NCBI GenBank assembly: GCA_917880885.1
Contig: OU862928.1
Coordinates: 7,893,721-7,957,720 of the forward strand
Reading direction: 5' to 3'
Length of the DNA: 64,000 bases
From: Limnephilus marmoratus
Taxonomy: Eukaryota > Arthropoda > Insecta > Trichoptera > Limnephilidae
A program made the translations under genes and the position numbers. Of the stretch, positions 1 through 11,736 are shown piece by piece. Every line of letters starts with the position of its first letter. The first letter of the stretch is position 1. The notes under the pieces were generated by a model. The model saw only the letters and a list, made by a program, of their open reading frames with translations. It did no database searches and was not told the origin of the DNA.

Positions 1-1569
1 ATCCACAGAATTCAGCTATAACTATCGACATTCATAGAAAATCCAGTTGCTGAGAATTTATTCTTCCAAAATTCTCAAGAACCCCTTCCCCCCAGGATGC
101 GAAATTTTGTAGGGAAATCAAAATTGTAATGATCTACCCCGATTTTGTCACCAACTACGCAACTACCGAAATTTTCAACTTACATTTTCGCGGCATGGCA
201 TCACCAGGCGTCACCAACGCCATCAGCCATCACTGTCTGTCAGGCTCAGTGATGGCATGTCTAGAGAAATTTCCCTAGATCTAGGGGAGAATTTTTTTTA
301 GAACTCAAGAAAATTTTTTATTACTGGTATTATATATGTATTTTTTTTCATTCCCATGAATCTTAAATATAGTTGATGTACTTACAAGCAATGTTATTTT
401 AACAATGACAACTTTAAACGATATAATGTATCTAAAAAGATAAATGGGACCTCTGAAATTTTTTTTTTATTTAAGTTTCAGGTTCCGTTTTTTCGGTGAC
501 TGCGAATGATTTTATTATTTCACTCAGCAAAAAGTGTTTAATTTGGAAAAGCACATTATTATAAGTACATCTAATAAGTTCCGACATATATATAACAGGA
601 TTAGTGTAACACAATCAGCAAGTAAGTACTGGATTATTGTAACAACATTAGGCATAACATTCAGCTAAGTACTAAGTTCAAAAATTTTATAAGCTACTTT
701 CCAATTATTCGGTGTTTAACACAACTAACACTGTGTTTGGTAAATAAAATGCATCATAAATATATAATGTAGTATTTATTACAGGCTACGATGGATATTC
801 GGATGCGGAAGAAGCTTCGACTTCGGCCGAAAGGTCTAAAAAAATTTACGCTCAAAAACATTAAGAGAAATGGGAGTGAGGAGAATTTTAATGGCTGGCT
901 AAATAAAGAAAAGCAATGAAATTCTAGGGAAATTTCGCCTCCAAATCTAGGGAAATAATTTTTTTGGGCATAACATCCCTGGTCAGGCTGTTTTTATTTT
1001 TGTCCGACGTTGTTCATGGCTAGACGTGGGTCGTTACGCCGTTTTCAAGAAACGTAACGAAACCAGTTTCTTGGTCGGCATAATCTGTTTCGAAACAGGT
1101 TATTTTTGTAACTAGTTATTTTCTTAGTTTCAGTTGCACACGAAACGACGAAACTGTATACCTCCACCAACTATAAAGTTACACACGAAACGAAAATAAA
1201 TTTAAGCACTATCTAAGTGTTTGTAGCTATACAGTGAAATCAACGTACATGAAATTAACTTCCCTTCATACTTTATTCAGGCTTAGGACTGACTGCATTA
1301 AATGTTTTTTGTGATTAATTAGTGTTTACTATAATTTTAAATGCATTATTTTTCGCCACCCCAAATGCAAAAAGTTTCCTTTTATAGTAATTAAAGTGAA
1401 TCTAAAGGTGTTTTTTTTAAATTATTCGTAATAAGCGTTGACAGTAAGATCGAAAATTTACCGAAAGTACTCAAAATTATACACAAGTACAACGACGAAC
1501 TAAAACAAACTAAATTATTTTATTTTTTATTTTTATTTTAACTTTATGAGTAAAACCTCAAATTGTAAT
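1..1569. other. Left edge, no gene recognised
   Basis: AT-rich sequence without a convincing reading frame. Short CTAGGGAAAT-like stretches recur near 105, 270 and 920-955, so an old transposon may lie here, but I could not define its ends. A TAACTAGTTATT-type motif near 1110 recurs near 1965-2025 on the far side of the palindrome at 1570-1731. The palindrome may therefore sit inside one larger element. Confidence 0.4.
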
Positions 1570-1731
1570 ATTTAATTAAATGAAGACAATATAAGCGAAA
1601 CTCAATCGAAAATCTGAAAACAGAAAAATCAGAAAAAGATATTGTCCCAGATGTGTCAATATCTTTTTCTGATTTTTCTGTTTTCAGATTTTCGATTGAG
1701 TTTCGCTTATATTGTCTTCATTTAATTAAAT
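1570..1731. repeat. Perfect 75-bp inverted repeat with 12-nt spacer
   Basis: Bases 1570-1644 are the exact reverse complement of 1657-1731, with spacer 1645-1656. I compared the arms base by base and found no mismatch. The arms are AT-rich and not simple repeats. No terminal repeats or target duplication were recognised, so it may be an inverted duplication, a foldback MITE or an assembly artefact. Confidence 0.9.
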
Positions 1732-2494
1732 TATTTTACTTTAAATTCAAAAAATGGTGGCTCGTTTCCCAGAAACGGAACCAACTCCCGCTTACTCGAA
1801 AATGTTCGATTCAAAATCTCGCACGCTCGGCCGGCCGGCAAACGCAACTATGCGAAACGCGAAACGCGGCGAAACTACTCTGTACTCAATTACTCACATC
1901 ACACCCAACACAGAAATAACGGAAATAACGCATTTACAAAAATAACTACTTGTGATTTTAGCGAGACTAGTTATTTCCGTTACATGCCGCGTAACTAGTT
2001 ATTGTAACTAGCAGGGGCGTATAACTTCGTTCAAATTTTTCAACCGTGGTCCGTGACGTAAAAGTGCTGCCACTCATAGATAAAGTTTCATAGATGGAGC
2101 TGTAAAGATAGGTTTGTAATTTTGATTTTCGCCATCTCTCGCTCAGGGTTGCCAACTTAGGGGTAAAATAAGTGGGATGGGATTTTTTTACTGGTTTAAT
2201 AGGTGTTTTGGAGTATTTTTTGTGGTATTTTTGGGGGTTTTGTGATTCCATACATTTTTTAAAATTTTTATTACATCGTATACACGGAGCACTCGCACAC
2301 TTCTTATTTGAGGATTTATTTTTATTGTACAAAAACTTGCTGAAACGACTTGTGCCTTCACAAATGGAAAAATTGGTGGACTCTTGAAGTTGTAGAATTT
2401 TTTTTTTTAATTTCCGAGAACACCTGATCCATACAGCTTCAATGTGTTTTGGTTTTGATTTTCTAAATATATCACAAGATCTTGAAGAAAATGA
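1732..2494. other. Unannotated AT-rich stretch
   Basis: No gene recognised. Sequence around 1960-2025 repeats the TAACTAGTTATT motif seen near 1110. The stretch 2030-2390 has long open frames on both strands but no protein family I recognise. Confidence 0.35.
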
Positions 2495-2915
2495 TTTTTT
2501 TTTTACTGTAAATACCGTACAAGAATCTCAACTGCTCCGTCTGAAGCCAGTGAGACTATGGCATTCCCCAAATTAGGTATGTTGTGAGGCTGAAGGTAGT
2601 GAGGAGGGGAAGGAGGTGGGGAAGAGGAGGGTTGGGAAGTACCTGGCTATTCAGATCTGGTCACCAAACACGGCTAAAGCCATTTTCAAGCAACATTTCA
2701 ATTCTGAATGGTGGTCTTACACCAGGGCGATACTGATAGTATCTTCCACTCTGGAACATGCCGTAAATATACTATAATATATATTATTTTATATGAATTA
2801 ATTGTGAAATAACACAAATTAATCAAATAAAATTTACTTACGCATGATGGGTTCGAACCCCAATCTCCGGATCGTGAGTCAAGAGTCTTACCCACTGGAC
2901 TACGGAGGTCGTCAG
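2495..2915 (-). mobile_element. tRNA-derived SINE
   Basis: Read on the minus strand, a tRNA-like head has an A-box-like TAGTCCAGTGG at 2892-2902 and a B box GGTTCGAACCC at about 2849-2860, the spacing of an internal Pol III promoter. The body runs to lower coordinates and ends in an A tract (T run 2495-2504). Its body matches copies at 11502-11734 and about 23345-23510 in opposite orientation, which shows it is dispersed. The head is tRNA-like but not a good functional tRNA gene. Confidence 0.75.
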
Positions 2916-3393
2916 GTCATTTGATGGATGAAAATTAAAATCTCTTGATTTTATGAAACAAACAGCCCCGTATTTTGCGTATCGCTTGAGAAAGATATGT
3001 TTTATAAGGTATATAACAAATCGCGTACTGGCAACACAAAATATTTGGAAATGGCGTCTTGGACAAAACGGTTTGACATCTTGGTTTTCTGCATAACATT
3101 AAAAGGTAAAATATAGCATTTTTCTGTTGAAAATAATTATTTTACTGTATGCAGATGTTTAATCTGATCGATAAATATGATTTCCATTCAAAAACATTGC
3201 TTTTTCATTTTGTTTTCGCTAAAAACGTTCATGATCCTGTGATGGCGCATTGGTGGATGTGTTTAATGGAGATCTTCTTGTTTTGGCCTTTTGTATTGTT
3301 TTACGTATTTTAATTTGATTCTTTCAAGATGTATTAATTTATTTTAATGTTTTCCGGTAGACTATATGTAACTTATTGTTATCATTTTTATAG

Positions 3394-3573
3394 ATGGCTG
3401 TTAGAGGTTTGTCACATGAAGAAATAACTATTGCACTGGAAGGAGACATTTCCGATGTCAAATGGGAGTCTGACGGTGAAGGTGAAGAGAGCTGGTCAGT
3501 GGAGTATCTACAAGATGACCAGGATGAGAACCAGTACCAGGACATCAACATTCAGCATTCGTCCGTAAATTAA
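3394..3573 (+). CDS. Small piggyBac-N-terminus-like exon
   Basis: A 59-codon frame starts directly after a splice-acceptor-like TTTTTATAG at 3393 and ends at TAA 3571-3573. It begins MAVRGLSHEEITIALEGD and turns strongly acidic. N-termini of piggyBac-type transposases often have this layout (a short 'LtdEEI..aLE' helix, then Asp/Glu-rich sequence). An upstream ATG at 3051 followed by a GTAAAA donor-like site near 3105 could be a first exon. An AATAAA-type signal follows near 3670. It could be a stranded transposase exon or a tiny gene. No catalytic part is present. Confidence 0.4.
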   Translation: MAVRGLSHEEITIALEGDISDVKWESDGEGEESWSVEYLQDDQDENQYQDINIQHSSVN

Positions 3574-4066
3574 TTTGAGGTTAGGTCGGTTAGGATAACT
3601 TAGTTTTTGTGTTATGTTTTATTATCAATTGTCTTATGTGTTATTTATTATCAATTGTCTTTACTGAAAATAAACATATTTAAAGATGTTCTCAGAGTGT
3701 TTCATTTGTCTAATGTAACATTTTCTGATTCCAATAATTTTGTTCTTAAATAATTTATTGGGCTAGTGAAGTAGGTCGAGAGCGATTATATTGTCTATGG
3801 TAGACAAATAAGTTTCCTCTATCTTTAGTCTATTAGTGCTGGCAAGTGCGGGAAGGGCGAGGGGGGTTAAGTTGGTGACGAAACCGCTAGGAGGAAAAAG
3901 CCCCAAGTGATCGATCTAGGGGTTAGTATATTTATGGTAACTAGTCTCGTTAAATAACGCTCACGCCTATTCATGGCCGTTCCCCGTTCCTCAACGTGTT
4001 TGTTGTGGTGTATTTTTGTTACTTTTGGTAATGAGTAGTTTATAGATTCTCGAATATTTAGTTAAA
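3574..4066 (+). promoter_or_regulatory. INTS8 upstream region and 5' leader
   Basis: This stretch lies just before the INTS8 start codon. No TATA box at a fitting distance was seen, as is common for housekeeping genes. The bases before the ATG (GTTAAAATGG) fit an animal start context with A at -3 and G at +4. The transcription start cannot be placed from sequence alone. Confidence 0.4.
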
Positions 4067-4184
4067 ATGGACGTAGATCTACTGCGACCGGGCACCTGCC
4101 CGATATCTCCAGATACAATCCTCTGGTTTGAATTTCTGCTGGATCCAAACCTGTTAAATAATCATCTCTCGAAACCCTTTCCCG
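4067..4184 (+). CDS. INTS8: INTS8 exon 1 (start codon, WFEF motif)
   Basis: Encodes residues 1-39 plus one base. The ATG at 4067 is the first in frame. WFEF is at residues 20-23; published work on human INTS8 assigns this motif to PP2A recruitment. The donor GTAAGT at 4185 is near perfect. The next exon is 16.8 kb away. Confidence 0.95.
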
Positions 4185-7100
4185 GTAAGTTCGTTATAAA
4201 TTTGTGATAATACTATCGAATATGGTCCCGCAATCAGTTCTGCTTATTTTTGATAAATAATCCACAAGCCGCCGCATGCCGCTTAATAGGCGCAGATTTT
4301 GCTACTTATAAACTTAATTACCAAAAGAAACATCGGTTTCAATCGGTTCAAATTCGATTTTCATTCAAAGTAAAAAAATTCGGGGGTGAAATGCAGATCC
4401 GGGCACCGTCTGGAAATTTAATAAAAAGGCACTTTCTAGATGAGAAAAGTGTGGAGAAGATGAATAAAAAATAAATTAAGGCGCGCTCGGCAAAATTAAG
4501 GGAGATACAACCGTTCAAAGTATTTAAAAATTCACTTCGCGAACTGATATTGACAGTTCGTTCGCCATGTTTTCATTGCTTATGTTGGATCCCAGACCTA
4601 ATACAGAATTAATAGTACGCCAAAATCACAAACCATATTACACAAACCTAGCGTAGCCGCTAAACCACTTGAAAACTGGGATGTTTTTTTGCCGTGACGC
4701 GAGCAGGCGCTACGAAGGGGGCACTTTCTTTTCTATCACAAACCATGTTTAGCGTATTAGGTTATAAAAAAATGGCGGGCGGACGCGGGCGAACTGTCAA
4801 TATCAGTTTGTAAAGTGAAATTTTAAATACTTTGAACGGTTGTATCTCCCTCAATTTTGCCGAGCGCGCCTTAATTTTTGTTTTATTCTGCTTTTCCACA
4901 CTTTTCTCATCTAGAAAGTGCCTTTTTATTAAATTTCCAGACGGTGCCCGGATCTGCATTCCTCCCAAATTCGGTTACCGGCCAACTCAGAACCATCTCA
5001 GAAAGGTCATAAAGAGTGATGTAAAAAAATATAAAAAAATGGTTAAATAGGTTACGTTAGGCGGCTATTTTAAAATTGTTTTTTTTTTCATAGCTATTAT
5101 TGACTTTTCAAAGAGTTGTTGAGTTGACTTAATTCTGAGTTGAGATGGAACCAAATTTTCATTGCCGCCATTTTTTTGTTGTATGGATTTGTTTCGTTTC
5201 AAACTAGGTAAATACGCATGAATTACTTAATTTACCTAAACTAAGAACCTAATAACCTATTTTGTGAACACAAGTAGTTGTTTCTTGTAGTAATTGTTGA
5301 AATTATGTGTGATTTCCATAATCCGTGCTTAAAAATGCGGCGTTTTATGGATTATTTAATTTGTGCAAAGTATGCATCTTCATTTTTTTTAAAACAAACG
5401 CTTTTACTCAATGACGTTACATACTATATTAGACGAGGGGTAGAAATCTCAAATTGGGAAGGCAAAGGCAAGACGATTGCACCGGTCTCTATATCTAGTA
5501 CTTTAGTACTAAACTGCTACGCATCAAGTAAGGTTGCGTCACCAGCACTTACCAGTAAGTAAATTGCATTTTAAAAAGTGCCAAAATGCCCTCCTGTGTG
5601 ATGAGAAAATGTTTCAATTACACGGCAAATAATAGTAAAGGCGAAGGAATAACATTTCATTCGTAAGTACATGCAAATTACTTATTATTATCGATTATTA
5701 TAAATATTACAAATTACAATTAATTTTCACGTTTCCCGCTCGCGGTTTTACACGTCATTAGAGAAAATTCAAGTCCTACTAAAGTAAAGGGTCTGGACGC
5801 GCAACAGCCAAATTTCTGTTGCTAAGTAAACTTTACTGTTTTAAAGTAGACTAATCAGCCTAAACACTCGTTTATTTGTTTGCTTGCGGTAAAACAACAC
5901 ATAAATCAGTAGTTCTAACAAGTATTGATAACAATCGCCACCATTTGAAAACTGTCGTTGCTAGTTATAATAGCTCGACATATCAAACTCAGACAGGCAG
6001 CCGGACCTTTTATTCTAGTGGGCCTCAAGAAAAGGAGACAGCGAACGTTCCATCAAAAAGTGACTAGCAATAAAAAAAGTGAGAATCTACCTACCTACCG
6101 AATCGAAATAACGCACAGTAACAGTGATCCATTACAAATTTCGAATAATTGTATTTATTAGTAAATAATATAATCCGAAACAGTTACAAGATACACACAA
6201 GTGTTTACTGCATTAACCCTTTCTCCGCGTCTTTGGCCTAAGCATACTACTCCTGTACGCGGGACTGTTTACAAGGAATCGTAATCATTTTTCTTTATAC
6301 GTAGAATATCTCCCAAACTCACAATATTGAATAAACATGTCAACAAATATACAAAGTATTTTTTCACACCATGAAATAATTTTTACATTGTTTATTTTCG
6401 GCGTGATAAATAAATAACATTATTCCATACAAAAATAACATACCTCCGACTGCCACCATCTTGCGTCATCAATCTGCCAGCCACTGCGTCGATCGTAAAA
6501 CTTGATACTCGACTCGCAGAATAATTGGGTCCACTTATATGGATACGATTTATTACACTAAGATAAACTTAACACTAAAGCAGTTATAAATTTTAAACTA
6601 ATAGTTTTTTCTTTCATGGTAAGTGTGAATGATTATGTATGATTTACCTATCGGCGCACATTCCACCAAAACCTGCTAAAATCGACGCTCGCGCCACACA
6701 GCGGCCAAAATATGAAATGTTCAGTCCCTCAGTATGCTCTGAGAAAATTTCTCAGTCGATCGAAGATTTATCTTTTAACTAATTTGTCAATTTGTTTGCG
6801 AGTGAATACGGTAGATGTCACTGAAAAAAGGTTCAAAGATGTGTTGAAAACAATTTTCAACCAAAAATAGTATGACGCAGCCGAGATATGAAGAGCGAAA
6901 ACTATGTGCATGTCTACATGCCATCCGCGTACGGGCCAAGTCGAGCAGGACACGTATACATGCCATCCGCGGTCAAAAAGTTAATAGTGATATGAATTCT
7001 GTACTTTGAAACAGGAGTATTTAATGAATAATAAATATTAATATCGGAAAATAGTGACAGTGAAATTGAAATATATTCGAAGCTAAGGAGAGCTCTTGTG

Positions 7101-10100
7101 ATTGGCCAACAACATCGCCATCTTTCCTACACTGACCACATAGCTTGCTTCACTGTCTCAGACCGCTCTTGTGCATTGTGCTGTTTTTGCACAAATACAG
7201 TCTACTACTAGAGTGAACATGAGTTCGAGCAAAAAAACCTGTACCCAACAACAAGATAATTTGAACACTAGATCCAAAAACAAAATGAATACTGTGCCTG
7301 ATGACTTTAACCCAGAAGAAGATGTTTTTTCAAAATTTGCATCGTACGTAGATTCAAAACTGGAAAAAATAAAAACTCAAATTCTTGAAAACATTGACTA
7401 AAAAATGTTAAGAGTTTCAAAAAACAACGGAATTTATTAGTCAAAAATATGACGACATCATTTCTCGCTTAGACTCCATAAATCATGTTAAAGGCGAAGT
7501 AGAAAGTTTAAAAACCGATTTGGAAAACAAAAGTAAAAACATTAAGCAACTGGAAACTAGACTGGCTTACTTAGAACAGTCCAACCTTGATGACCAAATT
7601 GAAATTACAGGAATTGAGGAAAAAACTAATGAACATCCCAAAATAACCGCGCTATCAAACTAATTGAAAGTGCTAATATTAAAATAAGTTCAGATGATAT
7701 TTCTTCAGCAATAAGGCAATATGACCGAAGACCAGGACATCCGAAAAAAATTATCCTAAAAATTAGAAATCCAGAATGTAGATTAAAATTATTGGCAAAT
7801 AATAAGGTGATTTCGAACCGTGAAAACATGATATTCCTAGGAGAATCACTAACTCGTTATTTTAAAGAGCTACTTTTGAAGGCCAAAACAAAGGGAAAAG
7901 AATTAAAATATAAATACATTTGGTATAAAAATGGTTCGGTTCTAATGAAAGAAGATGATGGCAAAAAAATCAAGGAAATAAAACACGAAGACGACCTCAA
8001 TAGATTATTATAGAATTTGATTAATAAAGGCACCGAAAATATTTACATCATTAAAAATGGATGTCGATTTAGGAAAATGCGTTGATTTGAGTGACATCAC
8101 AGAACCTAATTTAATTATTAAAGATTTATTAACTTGCAAAAATTTTTTTAAACATTCCAAGTTTTCTTTACTTTGTTTGAACGTTAGAAGTTTAAATAAA
8201 AACTTTGATGAAACCATAACTATGCTGGATGGGATTGAACACCGTCCTGAGGAACTAGTGTTTACAGAAGCTTGGCTAAAAAAAATTACCAATATACTTA
8301 ACATCCCTGGATACACTGTTTACAACACAAATAAAAACTTGTTTGCAGAACGATGGTGTAGTTGCCTATATAAAACAAAATGTTCACGCGACCGTTGATG
8401 AAGTTGTTCTCCCTGGCGCAAACTGCCTAAGCATGCAGATATCGAGTACCTTGTGTGTAATAGCTGTGTATAGATCTCCGTCCCAGGCTCAAATAGATTA
8501 TTTCCTTGAATCACTGAGCGAACTGCTTGACTCTACATCTATCCAAAATAAGGAAATCATTTTATGTGGGGATATAAATATTAATACTTTGGATTTGAGC
8601 AATATGAAAACTCAGAAATACCTCTCACTTATGGCTTTTCATGGTTTGAAACCAATCATAAATTCACCTACAAGAGTTTCTTCTACCAGTTCAACCTGCA
8701 TCGATCACATTATGGTGAAATCTAAATTCGAACCACAAGGAGCTGTCTTCACTACTGACATAACAGATCACGATGTGATATTGCTGAGATTTATGAGCTT
8801 TACACTAAAGAAAATAGCAAAGGATAATGTGAAAATCAAAACCGTCATAGATAACAATCTTTTGAAGGACAGATTAAAAGAGGAATCATGGCAGTCAGTC
8901 CTATCATCTCAAGATGTTAATTCAGCTGCTGAAAATTTTATAAAGTGTTTAAAAATGCATGTGAAAAATTGTTCGTCGGTACAAAGTGAAAAACATAACA
9001 TGAAGTACTTAAAACCTTGGATAAATGATGGAATTATTAAATGCCTCAGAACCCGTGACAAATTGCACTACAAATGTCGAGAAGAGTTAAATAATATTCA
9101 ATTGCTGAATTATTACAAAAGATATAGAAACTGGTGTACAAAAATTATAAAATATACAAAACAAGCATATTACAGAAGAAAATTGGATAACGTCAATGGA
9201 AATACCAAACAACAGTGGAAGATTATAAAGGAGGCTGTAAATATACGAAAGGAACAATTGTCTATAAAAAAATTAAAAATCAATAACAATATTATCTCAA
9301 TGGAGGAGAATCCAAATATAATCACTAATCACGTAAATAACTTCTTCAGCCATATTGGTCCTAGATTCGCCAAAAATTTGTGCAGCGCAAACAAAACTAC
9401 CGAAATGTGTCTTGTAAACAATTTTATGCCTAGTACTCGAGTAACAGGAGACACATTTGAATTTAAATCTACTAACATTTATGAAGTTACAAAAGTGATA
9501 CATGAATTAAAAATGTATTTTTCCTGTGGTATTGATGGCTTAAGTACAATGGTGTATAAACAAAACGTTTCTGTATTGGCTGGTCCCATATCACATATTG
9601 TTAACATTAGTTTTAAAAATGGCGTGTTTCCCTCTCATTGTAAGATTGCTAAGGTTATACCTCTTTTCAAAGGTGGAGATCAGCTAGATGTTAACAATTA
9701 TCAACCCATATCCTTGCTCTCAAAAGTAATAGAGAGATTGGTAAAGTCAAGATTAGTTTCATTCTTAGAAAAGCACAAAATACTCTCCGACAATCAATTC
9801 GGTTTCAGAGAGAATAAAGGTACGAGTGATGCTGTATTGAAGGTACTGACCAAAGTTATAAGCGCGCTGGATTATGGCAACAAAGCTTTAGCGGTGTTTT
9901 TGGACTTATCAAAAGCATTTGATACAGTTTCCCATGAATTGCTTCTTAAAAAATTATCATCTCTAGGCATTGATAGTACAGCAATGGGTTGGTTCAGATC
10001 TTATCTTAGTGGTAGAACGCAGCAAGTAGAGATAAATAAAATATTAAGCAATAGTAAATCAATCTCCTTTGGAGTCCCGCAAGGTAGTGTGCTTGGGCCA

Positions 10101-11638
10101 ATATTGTTTCTAATATATATAAATGATTTATGTAATCTGAATATTCCTGGTAACATCGTTAGTTTTGCAGATGATACTTCCTTAATATTTGAGGGTAAAA
10201 CTTGGGATGAAACATTTAACAAATGTAATACAGGTTTAAGAGTGGTAAATAGTTAGTTAAATAATAGTATTTTATCTTTGAACATACAAAAAACCAAATA
10301 TATCACTTTTAGCATTTCAAGTAAAAGTCCACCTTTCGCCACTCATAATTTAATAATACACAATTGTTTGCAAACCTGTAACTGCAACCCTTTAGAAAAT
10401 GTAGTCAGCATCAAATACCTTGGCGTAAAAATAGATAAATTTTTAAGATGGAACGATCATGTTAATATGTTGGTAAATAATACTAGGAGACTTACCTATA
10501 TCTTTAAAGAAATATACTAGACAAGAAAAATTGAAGACGGTTTATTTTGCAATAATCCAGTCTCTACTTTCTTATAATATAGTGTGCTGGGGATCTTGCC
10601 AAAAGACTTATATAGAACCACTTAACATTGCCCAAAAACTGATCCTTAAAGTTATGCTCAAGAAAAAATTTAGATATCCAACTCATATACTTTATAAAGA
10701 ATGTAATGTCATGAATGTAAAATAGCTGTATATTACACAAACACTTTGTAAATTTTTTAATAATATTAATATTGCAGAAAGAACTCAGCAAATTCGTACT
10801 ACTAGAATTGGGTCTGGTCTTAACTTTGTGGCAATTCAAACTAAATCTTCTTTTGGTCAAAGAAATTACTTCTATCAGGCTCCACTCATATTTAATAGCC
10901 TTCCAGAACATATTAAGTCATCTAATTCCTTGTGCACTTTTAAAAAGATGGTTAAATTATTCGTATTAGCCGATGATTGCCAATTGATTTTTTCTACATT
11001 GTCATTTCTAAATTAACAGCATATTGATTATTTATTACAGTATATTTACTGTTAATATATTATTTTTTATTTTCTTCTTAACTTAACATTACATATTAAT
11101 TTTCTAACCGAACCTAATTTTAAATATTATAGATTAAACAACTTGCAAAAAAAAAATGTTATTTCAAAGCTAATTTCAACATATGGTCACTCTACATGTT
11201 TTACGTTATAATGTATTTGTTCCTATAGTGCAGTAGAGGCCCATTCTGTGAGAAATATTATTGTAACAATATTGTCTTTCAACACCTATATTATTTTGTG
11301 TACTCTATAAAATTGTTAATCTCATGTCAAAATGAAGTTCAAAATTTCAATTTAAACAATAACACCTAAATTAATAAACAAAAATTTTAACAAAACACAA
11401 AAACGACTTCAAAAAATGCACTAAAAAGTAAAAAAATAATTTCGTATTCTTCTACAACTTCATAATCAACTTACTTTTTCTAATCATCAATCTGAATAGC
11501 CAGGTACTTCCCAACCTTCCTCTTCCCCACCTCCTTCCCCTCCCCACTACCTTCAGCCTCACAACATACCCCAATTGGGGATGCCATAGTCTCACTGGCT
11601 CCAGACGGGATCAGTTGAGATTCTTGTGCGGTATTCAC

Positions 11639-11736
<98 letters not shown>

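Larger units (their letters stand above)
7180..11160 (+). mobile_element. Decayed two-ORF LINE (Jockey/CR1-type)
   Basis: A nearly full-length non-LTR retrotransposon in the same direction as INTS8. It holds an ORF1 with a coiled coil (7219-8013) and an ORF2 with endonuclease and reverse transcriptase (8057-11016), followed by an A-rich 3' end near 11145-11155. Both ORFs carry stops and frameshifts, so it is dead. ORF2 parts resemble the LINE at 54262-56700 and the fragment near 39440-39660, so the group is repeated in the window. The 5' boundary and the clade are uncertain. Confidence 0.85.

Noticed and set aside
2839..2915. A tRNA gene on the minus strand
   Set aside because: The A and B boxes are present but the acceptor and anticodon stems do not pair well, and the sequence runs into a SINE body with an A tail, so it is a SINE head.
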